NCBI GenBank assembly: GCA_003640385.1
Contig: RCAB01000895.1
Location: 1 to 13,789 of the forward strand
Direction of reading: 5' to 3'
Source of the DNA: Setaria digitata
Taxonomy: Eukaryota; Nematoda; Chromadorea; Rhabditida; Setariidae
Length of the DNA: 13,789 nt
Part shown: positions 7,454 through 13,789 of the stretch, piece after piece
Layout: every line of letters starts with the position of its first letter
Position numbering within the stretch: the stretch's first letter is position 1
Notes under the pieces: generated by a model
Databases searched by the model: none
What the model was told of the DNA's origin: nothing
What the model saw: the letters and a program-made list of their open reading frames with translations, nothing else
Position numbers and translations under genes: made by a program

Positions 7454-7898
7454 GTTAAGCAACAAATTTGTCGATGGTACTTTGATGTCAAATGTAACAT
7501 TCCATATAACATTTCAAATCTAATTTTCATTTGTCAGATTTAAAAATCAAATTCATAATAACACAATAATGGCAAAAATAAGCTCAATAATAATTCATAC
7601 ATTCATTTCATGCTATTTTATCGATATTGATATGTTCATCGATCTTTAATTCTTAGTATTTTATTATTATATATTAATTCGTCCCGTCCTATCAGTTAAT
7701 GATTGTTGTTGCTTGAAAATGCTAATGATAACTCAATAATTTCTTGTTAAACTAACAATGTTGCATATCGTTCAAATTTCAACATCATTGTCTTTCAAAG
7801 TACAATTTCTTTTTCTAATTTCCTTTTTTTTTTTTTCAAACTTTACAAAACAAATAAATTTTTCATCATTTCATTCTTTAAATTCCAATTTATATAAG

Positions 7899-7917
7899 AA
7901 AAAAAAAAAAAAAAAAA
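7899..7917 (+). repeat. A19 homopolymer
   Basis: Nineteen consecutive A; translated in frame it supplies the poly-Lys of a spurious frame at 7758-7949. Confidence 0.95.
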
Positions 7918-8142
7918 GAAACCAAAAAAATATTGCCAAGAAAATTTAATGTTTTTTTTCTTCTCTTACTATTTTTAGCTGAATAATTAAATTACTATGT
8001 TCTAAAGTTTATTTAAGTAACATCTGTCAATGATTTTCCAATGAAGTAATGCAATGATAATAAAAATTTTCATAAATTTTAAAAGCAAAAAATCTTCAAA
8101 TCAGAAAAAAATGAAAAATTTTTAAAAATTTTTTTTATTTTT

Positions 8143-8153
8143 GGGGCGGAGGG
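8143..8153 (+). other. Isolated G-rich block, GC-box-like
   Basis: GGGGCGGAGGG, ten G+C of eleven bases, set in T-rich filler on both sides. It resembles the GC-box bound by Sp1/KLF-type zinc fingers (GGGGCGGGG core, established consensus) but is unsupported by any neighbouring gene start. Confidence 0.4.
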
Positions 8154-8913
8154 ATTTTTTGGCCTTTTTACATTAAACAATTATCAAGCGATGAATAATA
8201 TTATGTTATGTATAAATTTGAAACAAAAAAAAAATTTACAGCAATTATCTTGTGAGGTACAATTTTTAACTGAAGAAGGAAACATTTGAAATATACCATA
8301 AAATTTTTGCTTCTGAATTTTTGATAAAACTGCAAAATTTTCAATCAATTTGTTATTTATTCCTTCACTTTTTTTTTGGTTTACAATAAAAACACAAGTA
8401 AGATTCTGTTGATACCAACATTTGAATTTTTAATTCCAGTGGTATTTTCATCTTCTTCATTCCTAAAACATGAAATAACAATGCAAATAAAATTGGAAAT
8501 TATAAGTCCTATGTTTATCCTAAAATTATTCTAATTTTTATTTTTAATTTTAGCCAAAAAAATGCACTTTAAAAAAGTCCAAAAAAAGGATAGAAAACAT
8601 ATCTTCATTAGAAATAATTAAATATTGAAAGGTGTAATTATCATAAATGCTTCTCATTTTTTAAAGGTGAAAAAAAAAAAAAACGGGAAAAAAGATGTTG
8701 AAATGTAAAATTATAATAATTAGTAACAAAAAAAAGCAGAAAAACAACTTTTTCTAAATTATACAAAATTAGATTTTTACATGTAAAAATTGAAATTTTT
8801 TTGATACTTAAATAGGGAGAAAAAAAAAAAAACACGAAAAAAACTTTTGTTTTTGCTCTATTTCTTTTTTCACTCAAGACAAATGTCCCGAAAAATAAGA
8901 ACGGATTTTTTAG

Positions 8914-8938
8914 AAAAAAAAAAATTTTTTTTTTTTTT
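8914..8938. repeat. A11T14 self-complementary block
   Basis: Eleven A immediately followed by fourteen T, so 22 bases form a perfect palindrome. A-tract/T-tract junctions of this kind bend DNA, exclude nucleosomes and are prone to cruciform or hairpin-mediated instability. A smaller analogue, A8T12, lies at 3203-3222. Confidence 0.9.
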
Positions 8939-8981
8939 GTTAAACCAATTTTACGACTGTTTAAAATAATGATCATAAAAA

Positions 8982-8990
8982 CAAAGGTCA
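8982..8990 (+). promoter_or_regulatory. Nuclear-receptor half-site CAAAGGTCA
   Basis: An extended AGGTCA half-site with CAA at its 5' side, resembling monomer sites of nuclear receptors (NR5A, ROR or HNF4-type preferences). It is followed at once by ATTGG (inverse CCAAT). In DNA of about 20% G+C such a word is uncommon, but one site alone proves nothing. Confidence 0.25.
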
Positions 8991-9277
8991 TTGGCAACAA
9001 TGTTCAAATAGCATTTAAGATTTTTTTTTATGACTTCCTTCATGCGACGTGGTAACAATAATTATAATCAACCAATTAATCGGTATTAAAAATAAAAAAA
9101 AAAAAAAAAAAGAAAGGAGAGCTTACCTGTTACAACGCTAATTTACTCATAAAATAGTTCAAAATTCATTAAGAGAGGAAATTAATTAGCGTAATAAACA
9201 TGAAAGACAAAAAAATGGCGAAATACGGAAGCAACTATAAAAGATAAAAAAAAAAGCAATAAATATTCATTTAAGCG

Positions 9278-9292
9278 GGGTCAAAAAGGTCA
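9278..9292 (+). promoter_or_regulatory. DR3-type nuclear-receptor element GGGTCA-AAA-AGGTCA
   Basis: Two RGGTCA hexamers in direct orientation separated by exactly three bases, the DR3 arrangement preferred by VDR/RXR-type receptors (established). Both half-sites fit the RGGTCA consensus exactly. With C and G each near 10% of bases, finding this 12-base pattern by chance in this window is improbable, though many motif types could have been asked about. It lies about 290 bases from another half-site at 8982. No promoter or gene is visible next to it. Confidence 0.35.
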
Positions 9293-9840
9293 TAATACCA
9301 AAATACCGAAAAAGATTTTCCATTTGCGTCTTGCTTTTTTTTTTTTCATATGTATTTTCAATTTTATTTATTTTTTTCTTTTTTTTATTGACATGAACAG
9401 CTGCAAATAATAAGTATGACAAAAAAAAAAGCGATGAAAAGTAAAACAAAAAAAAAAAAGAGGAGAAAAAGAAAAAAAATAGTTGAGAATTTTTATGTGT
9501 TTTCGATTTATTGGCCTGATATAGTTTCGAACTAAAATGCCATTGCAAAAGGTATGAACTTCAAGAAAATAATAATTTACAAAAGAAATTTTTACCCGAA
9601 AAAAAGTTGACATTTGAAAAAAAAAGCGCAAAAAATTTCTTTTTTTTTTTTTTATAAAAAAAGAAAGAAAAAAAAATGTTAAAAGAAAAAATTAGAAAGC
9701 CGAAAAAAAAAAGGCTGAAAAGAAAAATCATCATACATTATTGTTCCAGTTTGATTATGATAATTATTTCTTGTTTTATTTTTCTTTCTTTTTTTTTTCA
9801 CCTTCCGTTAAAAATTTTATTTTAGTAATTTTAAAAAAAG

Positions 9841-10055
9841 CATTTATTTTTTTGTTTTACTAATTTAATTCGCTTCCTTTAAAATTTTTAAAAAGTTAAA
9901 TTGCAATTGTTGATTTGTTCTTGATTTTAATTGTTCTTTTATTTATTTATTTTTTTTTTTCATTCATCCTTTTCTTTCCTGTTTGTTTTCAGTAACATTT
10001 CTTTTTTAAGCAATTTTTTTCCTTTTTCCTTTTTTGCAACACTTTGTAAGTAATG
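9841..10055 (+). repeat. Dispersed duplication, copy 1
   Basis: This segment is colinear with 11221-11404. The clearest block is 9843-9865 against 11223-11245 (TTTATYTTTTTGTTTTRCTAATT, 21 of 23 identical), followed by TAATT...TCCTTTAAA in both. Later come related ATTGC...TGATTT words, and finally TTTTTTGCAACACT (10030-10043) against TTTTTTGACAACACT (11380-11394). Offset drifts from 1380 to about 1350, consistent with small indels. Age and type of element are unknown; no coding capacity or terminal repeats are seen. Confidence 0.45.
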
Positions 10056-10392
10056 TTTAATTAATTTAAATAAAAGCAAAATTGTAAAAATTGCTACAAG
10101 CGTTTTCTTTTTTAAAAATCAATTCAAAAAATTTTTTCACTGCAGTTTTTTTTTTTTTTTTTGTTTGTTATAAAAATTAATTCGAAAAATTTTGTAAGCA
10201 TAGAGATTTTTTTTAATTTAATTAAAAATTTCCAAATGCAATTAACCGAATTATTTGCTTCTCAGGACCTGGCTTAACTTTTTGACTCTTCTTTCTTTGT
10301 CTAATCATTTTTTCACTCCTTTTTCTTTTTTTTTTTTTCTCCTAGTTTCAACCAATATGCAAAAACAAAAAATTATGTAAGAACCACTAAAA

Positions 10393-10438
10393 TTCATCAA
10401 AGAGAAGTTACGAAACCTGGAAGTTACTTATTGATGAA
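10393..10438. repeat. Inverted repeat enclosing a direct repeat
   Basis: TTCATCAA (10393-10400) and TTGATGAA (10431-10438) are perfect 8 bp reverse complements. The 30-base interior carries GAAGTTAC at 10404-10411 and again at 10420-10427. The combination is compact and the interior is relatively G+C-rich for the window. It could be a stem-loop RNA or a protein-binding dyad; no function is known. Confidence 0.5.
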
Positions 10439-10611
10439 GCAAGCTAATTGTAATAAAATGAAATTTAAAATTTAACTTTTTTGTTTTTTGAACGAATAAA
10501 GATAAAAAATTTCCAAAAAATCCTCTTATAATATATTTTTTAAATCGTACCTAAATTAATTTCAACCACTCTTTGTTTGCTTTCTTTTCCCTAATATGAA
10601 AAGCTAAGCAC

Positions 10612-10631
10612 TTTTTTTTTTTTTTTTTTTT
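10612..10631 (+). repeat. T20 homopolymer
   Basis: Twenty consecutive T following GCAC and followed by AGTATAATA. Confidence 0.95.
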
Positions 10632-10976
10632 AGTATAATATAAAATTTTCAAAAAAAAAAGTTATTTGAGAAAAGAGATTCCTTCTTAAACTAGTTCCTC
10701 TCTCTGCTTACTTATTTCACCTTTCATATATCGTTGTTGAATACAAAATTTTTTAGCATCAGGCATGATTTTTATATTTACATAATTTATTTCCACTAGA
10801 AAATTTCAAAAAAAAAAAAGAGGAAACAAAAAAAAAAAAAAAAGAAGGAAAAAGATATATGATGAAAATGGCGCTTACTTCTCGAAAAATCATTCGTTTT
10901 TGTTTCTTCAAAAATTTTCAAAATTTCCCTTTCATCTAAAATCAACCACCTTTTCATTATATTTTCTTTTCATCGT

Positions 10977-11020
10977 ACCGCATTTGTTGGTTGCGGTTTT
11001 TCCAAAGAGAAAAACCGCAA
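10977..11020. other. Three-segment alternative hairpin
   Basis: TTGCGGTTTTTC (10991-11002) pairs perfectly with GAAAAACCGCAA (11009-11020) round a 6-base loop, giving a 12 bp stem with four G-C pairs plus A-T pairs. In addition ACCGCA occurs both at 10977-10982 and at 11014-11019, and the central TGCGGT (10992-10997) can pair with either copy. The alternative pairings are mutually exclusive, the layout seen in RNA switches and attenuators. The right side runs into GG-A16 (11023-11038). It is the strongest hairpin outside the terminal TA palindrome. Whether it is transcribed is unknown. Confidence 0.55.
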
Positions 11021-11022
11021 GG

Positions 11023-11096
11023 AAAAAAAAAAAAAAAAGAAAAAATTTTTAGAAAGAATGAAAGGTAACAAAACCCGTAAGAGTTACGCCAAATGA
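11023..11096 (+). other. A16 tract, then short basic frame MKGNKTRKSYAK
   Basis: A16 at 11023-11038 is followed by an ATG at 11058 and 12 codons to TGA 11094-11096. This frame is the 3' end of a stop-free plus-strand frame that runs from about 10866 through the hairpin, giving some 77 codons with no earlier ATG. The end is basic (Lys/Arg-rich) and locally higher in G+C. No family is recognised; a cryptic exon is conceivable but chance is more likely. Confidence 0.15.
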
Positions 11097-11220
11097 CACC
11101 TTCTGCCGTGTACAATTTCTAAATATCACTAAAAATATGCCAGGAAAATGAAGTTTTTATTAGAAAATGGATCAAACTTTTCCAATTTCGAATTTTCTCA
11201 TTTGTTTTTGCCTTCACTAA

Positions 11221-11404
11221 TGTTTATCTTTTTGTTTTGCTAATTATTAATTAAGCATCCTTTAAATTTGCAGCAAATATTATAAGCTGATAAAGTGTTG
11301 TAAAAAGAAAATTGCTGATTTCTGTTGTTGTTGTTGTTGTTGTTATTTGTTTGTTTGTCTTTTTTTTTTAACTTGCGAATTTTTTGACAACACTATAAAA
11401 TGAT
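11221..11404 (+). repeat. Dispersed duplication, copy 2
   Basis: Colinear partner of 9841-10055 (see that entry for the matching blocks). This copy carries an expanded (TGT)7 tract and TTTG units where copy 1 has T-rich sequence. It also has an extra segment with TGATAAAGTG that copy 1 lacks. Confidence 0.45.
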
Positions 11405-11424
11405 AAAGTGATAAAAGGAAAATT
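11288..11424 (+). repeat. Direct repeat pair TGATAAAGTG...TAAAARGAAAATT
   Basis: TGATAAAGTG at 11288-11297 and 11401-11410 is identical. Both copies continue into TAAAARGAAAATT (11301-11313 and 11412-11424, 12 of 13 identical), with a two-base gap difference between the blocks. The copies are 113 bases apart. The second copy contains two TGATAA words and the AGTGATAAA unit seen in the minisatellite at 6678. Confidence 0.7.
11323..11357 (+). repeat. (TGT)7 plus (TTTG)3 microsatellite
   Basis: Twenty-two bases of perfect TGT trinucleotide repeat (11323-11344), then after one A three TTTG units (11346-11357). This is the only trinucleotide microsatellite in the window. Confidence 0.95.
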
Positions 11425-11744
11425 ACATGTTCTTAGAGTTATTTTTATTTTTTATTTTTTCATTTCAAATTAAATTGTACAAAACAAAAATGCTGAGGAG
11501 AATGATAATTTAAAAAAAAAAGAATGATTGTTTATTTCAAAAAAATTTTTCACTCTTCTTTTTTTCTAGGATTTTTGGCAATCCATTATAATTTAATTAA
11601 AAAATGAAAAGAAAAGAGAAAGATCGAGAAAATAGAAAGCAATGGATAAAAGGATTTAAAAAATCGAAAGGAGTAATTAGTGCTTTAAAATGAAATTATG
11701 CAAAAATAATTTTGAAAAAAAAATTTATACTCTAAAATGTGTTT

Positions 11745-11763
11745 AAAAAAAAAAAAAAAAAAA
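11745..11763 (+). repeat. A19 homopolymer
   Basis: Nineteen consecutive A followed by CAATCGAG. Confidence 0.95.
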
Positions 11764-12058
11764 CAATCGAGAAAAAGGAGAGACTTGCCTGCAAAAGATT
11801 TAAAAGTTTCATTCTCAATTTCTAATTTATTGGTTGTTCAATCGTCTTTTATTTTTGCTTCTTTTTTCTGCTAAATATTTATGCAGCTTAATTTTGAAAA
11901 TTTCACTTAGAACTTGTAAAATTCATTTTTGCCAATTTTGAAAAGCAGTGCTGTTTGTGTAGTGGAACAAAAAAAAAAAAAGAAAAAATTAATGCATTTA
12001 TGTTTAATTTCTTAAATTTAAACATTTCAGGCTCTTTTTTTCTATTGTTCATAAAATA

Positions 12059-12110
12059 TAATTGATATTAATCATTTGAAAACGTAATTGAAATTGATCA
12101 TTTTAAAATG
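12059..12110 (+). repeat. 26 bp tandem duplication
   Basis: Two adjacent 26-base units (12059-12084 and 12085-12110), each starting TAATTGA and containing ATCATTT, match at 22 of 26 positions without gaps. A recognisable third start (AAATTAG) is not convincing. A simple local duplication. Confidence 0.8.
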
Positions 12111-13007
12111 AAATTAGCCACTTTTTTATTGGGGCAGAAAATGGAATACACAAATCAGACACGGTAAATGAAGTGTATCATTCATTTTGTGAATTTTTAA
12201 TATAATTTTTTAAGTTTCCTTTTCACCTTCCTATTTTTTCATTTTTCTTACAAATGAAAAGTTCATTATCGCCTTCATTAGTAGCTAATTTAGCTTAATA
12301 TTAGGATAAGTATTAATTTTTGGAAATTTCTAATTGTGACATTTAATGACATTTTTAAAATTTAAAAAAAAGAAAAATGTTAGGAGATAAGGATTGTTGT
12401 TTTTCTTATCAGTAGTAAATCAGTTAGTTTAGTTCAATAATTACGATGAAAATTTGGAAAATGATCAAATAAAAATTTGCAATTAATTGAGAATGATTAG
12501 GAAATATTGAAATTTGTAATTCACACATAAGATTATTTTTACTGTAATTAAGAGCAGAATATATTGCATATCTTTTCGTTCCTCTTTGTTCTTTGGCATT
12601 GTTAAACTAATTTTTAGAGCTCATTTTTAAATTTTAATTAACCAATAAAAATTCATAGTCAAATTTCAAACTGCCTAATTAGAATGGTTCAATCTTACAT
12701 TATGACTAACTAATTATGGTAAATTAAAAAAAAAAAAAGAAAATGAAATGTCTAATGTACATAAGGCCAAGAATTATTGTACGACATAACTTTTCGATTT
12801 TTACACTTCCATCTGTAATAACAAATTTATGTTTATTTGCTCGAATATCTACTTTTACATTGAAATATAAATTTAATATTTCAATTTTTTCCTTAAAAAA
12901 AAAAGAAAACGTATTCAGAAAAAATTCTCAATTTATAAAAATTTCAATTAATTGCAACAAAATGCAATTAAGAACATTTGTTATTTAAATCATCTGCTGC
13001 TAGTTAG

Positions 13008-13020
13008 TTTTTTTTTTTTT
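13008..13020 (+). repeat. T13 homopolymer, last long run before the window end
   Basis: Thirteen T. Beyond this point no A or T run of ten or more occurs in the remaining ~770 bases. Confidence 0.9.
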
Positions 13021-13727
13021 AATTCATATGAAAATTTTGATAATTTTATTGAAAGTCATGCAACAGTATTTTTTCGAAATTTATAGTTGCCTGCTTGCTT
13101 CCATACGAAAATGATTTACGAATTGTATTGAACTATACTGTTAACGCTGTGAAACTGATAAACTGAATAGGTTGAAATTTTAAATTTCGAAACTAAATTG
13201 AAATGTGTTTAAAGCTCTACCATCTAGTTGTGAAATATTTGCATATATTTATGTAAAAACAAATAGATCTACTGAGATGATTTTCAATTGCAATGTGTTG
13301 CTATAATTTATAAAGGATTGGAATAATTAAAAGGAAAGGAGCTTTAACAACTTAAATTAAAATATATTTATATATTCATTTCACACATAAGCACATACTA
13401 TAGGGATGTGTAAATTTAATTAATGGATGCGAAACTAAAATATATTAGCGTGATTAAAAGTACAAACCAAGGAAAGTTTCTATTTTGAAATTTGGTTACT
13501 TATATATTGTGTTTCATTATATTTGCATTTCAAATGCACATTCTATATTTCACTCAAAAATAAGCTGCGTAATTACTGCATATGAGATTAAGATTATAAA
13601 ATTAACATAATTAAAATACAGGTATAAAAATTTTTTTCCAATTCAGATTTAAATATCAAATGGTTCAATACAACATGTTAATGTTTGAGATTTAAATTGT
13701 GTGTGATAGGCGTCGTTTTATATGTTT
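13021..13727. other. Homopolymer-poor AT-rich segment
   Basis: No gene. The segment lacks the long A/T runs of the rest of the window. It has more mixed words, an almost perfect GAAATTT-T-AAATTTC dyad at 13174-13188, and a G+C-richer word GGCGTCG near 13709-13715. It resembles the 6541-7330 island in texture. No exon, RNA gene or transposon end is recognised. Confidence 0.5.
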
Positions 13728-13769
13728 TATAGTTAGTATATATATATATATATATATATACTAACTATA
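13728..13769. repeat. Perfect 42 bp palindrome centred on (TA)12
   Basis: TATAGTTAG (13728-13736), then (TA)12 (13737-13760), then CTAACTATA (13761-13769) form an uninterrupted perfect inverted repeat with no loop bases. The non-TA arms GTTAG / CTAAC show that symmetry extends beyond the microsatellite itself. Such AT palindromes extrude cruciforms and are hotspots for breakage and assembly failure. Confidence 0.95.
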
Positions 13770-13776
13770 TAATTTT

Positions 13777-13789
13777 TATATATATATAT
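13777..13789 (+). repeat. (TA)n microsatellite running off the window end
   Basis: TATATATATATAT reaches the last base, so its true length is unknown. It lies only seven bases after the palindrome. Confidence 0.9.

Larger units (their letters stand above)
7331..8640. other. AT-rich non-coding stretch
   Basis: No gene. It includes T25 (7429-7453), A19 (7899-7917), a TATCGATA palindrome (7619-7626) with a second ATCGAT 19 bases on, and a rare G block GGGGCGGAGGG at 8143-8153. The ATG frames at 7331-7543 and 7758-7949 are 63-70 codons and run straight through poly-Phe or poly-Lys tracts, so they are rejected as genes. Confidence 0.65.
8641..9842. other. Homopolymer-dense AT filler with overlapping chance frames
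   Basis: No gene is supported. The 119-codon minus frame (8641-9000) is the longest in the window, but it is dominated by Phe and Lys runs from A and T tracts. The two overlapping minus frames at 9267-9631 are in different phases and have the same character. Notable non-coding items are an A11T14 self-complementary block (8914-8938), A18 (9094-9111), a nuclear-receptor-like pair (9278-9292), and a 9 bp inverted repeat ACGCTAATT / AATTAGCGT (9135-9143, 9184-9192). A donor-like CAGGTAAGC lies on the minus strand at about 9121-9129. Confidence 0.6.
10056..10976. other. AT-rich non-coding stretch
   Basis: No gene. It contains T17 (10146-10162), T20 (10612-10631) and A16 (10828-10843). A compact structure at 10393-10438 has TTCATCAA / TTGATGAA arms enclosing GAAGTTAC twice (10404 and 10420). 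A 26-codon frame beginning with ATGATG at 10859 and ending at 10939 has no recognisable product. Confidence 0.6.
11425..13007. other. AT-rich non-coding stretch
   Basis: No gene is supported. Runs include A19 (11745-11763) and A13 (11969-11981). Homopolymers thin out after 12000. A 26 bp tandem repeat is at 12059-12110, a small AAATGAA / TTCATTT hairpin at 12166-12187, and TTCACACATAAG at 12520-12531 recurs at 13380-13391. The plus frame at 12743-12988 (81 codons) is the least homopolymer-driven ATG frame of the window, but it shows no motif or family resemblance. Confidence 0.6.

Noticed and set aside
7331..7949. Two plus-strand ORFs at 7331-7543 and 7758-7949 with hydrophobic stretches
   Set aside because: The apparent membrane segments are poly-Phe from T25 and other T-runs, and the basic tail of the second is poly-Lys from A19. 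No other support.
8641..9000. 119-codon minus-strand ORF, the longest ATG frame
   Set aside because: Composition is dominated by Phe and Lys runs produced by T and A homopolymers, with no domain, motif or gene-like G+C. Long stop-free frames arise easily from such tracts.
9267..9631. Two overlapping minus-strand ORFs (93 and 87 codons)
   Set aside because: They overlap in different phases across the same poly-A/T tracts and are Phe/Lys/Ser-rich; at most one could be real and neither shows any family feature.
1..13789. Nematode spliced-leader, 5S or other Pol III genes and telomere repeats
   Set aside because: No match by eye to the SL1-type leader, to 5S, or to tandem TTAGGC/TTAGGG on either strand. 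The single GGGGTTAGG in the 591-650 island is isolated.

Overview
This 13.8 kb window looks like gene-free, extremely AT-rich eukaryotic nuclear DNA, with roughly one fifth G+C by eye. I find no open reading frame that reads as a conserved protein, no tRNA, rRNA or spliced-leader gene, no autonomous transposon and no CRISPR array. The longest ATG-initiated frame is 119 codons and is made largely of translated A/T homopolymers (Phe and Lys runs). There are no bacterial-style operons or dense genes. More than two dozen pure A or T runs of at least 13 bases lie on both strands, the longest being 25 T. Intron-like AT filler of the 'gaaattttcaaaattt' kind and simple microsatellites (TA, TG, TTG, AAAT) point to an AT-rich invertebrate. 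A nematode is my best guess; mites, insects and AT-rich protists such as Dictyostelium are not excluded. No species-diagnostic marker was seen. The window could be intergenic DNA or part of a long intron.

Layout. Positions 1-590 are AT filler ending in a long pyrimidine tract. Positions 591-650 form a 53% G+C, strongly strand-asymmetric island, the most compositionally deviant spot in the window. Positions 651-1835 are filler. Positions 1836-1954 hold a diverged ~59 bp tandem duplication. Positions 2188-2432 hold a Kozak-type mini-ORF followed by a splice-donor-like GTAAGT, a hairpin, and a ~99 bp terminal-inverted-repeat element with TTAA at both ends. Positions 2732-2960 are a degenerate ~30 bp repeat cluster merging into AGCTAATAAA motifs that occur in both orientations. 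Positions 2961-6540 are homopolymer-dense filler with a dyad resembling a heat-shock element (3964-3992) and a TG microsatellite. Positions 6540-7330 are a homopolymer-poor island with a 9 bp minisatellite of GATA-type motifs. Positions 7331-9842 are homopolymer-dense again, with nuclear-receptor-like half-sites at 8982 and 9278. Segments 9841-10055 and 11221-11404 are colinear, diverged copies of each other. Between them sits a GC-richer three-segment alternative hairpin at 10977-11020. Positions 11461-13007 are filler with a 26 bp tandem repeat. Positions 13021-13727 are homopolymer-poor, and the window ends in a perfect 42 bp palindrome built round (TA)12.

Because no genes are supported, nothing can be said about a pathway. 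The value of the window lies in its repeats, dyads and composition islands. All regulatory readings are motif-level inference.
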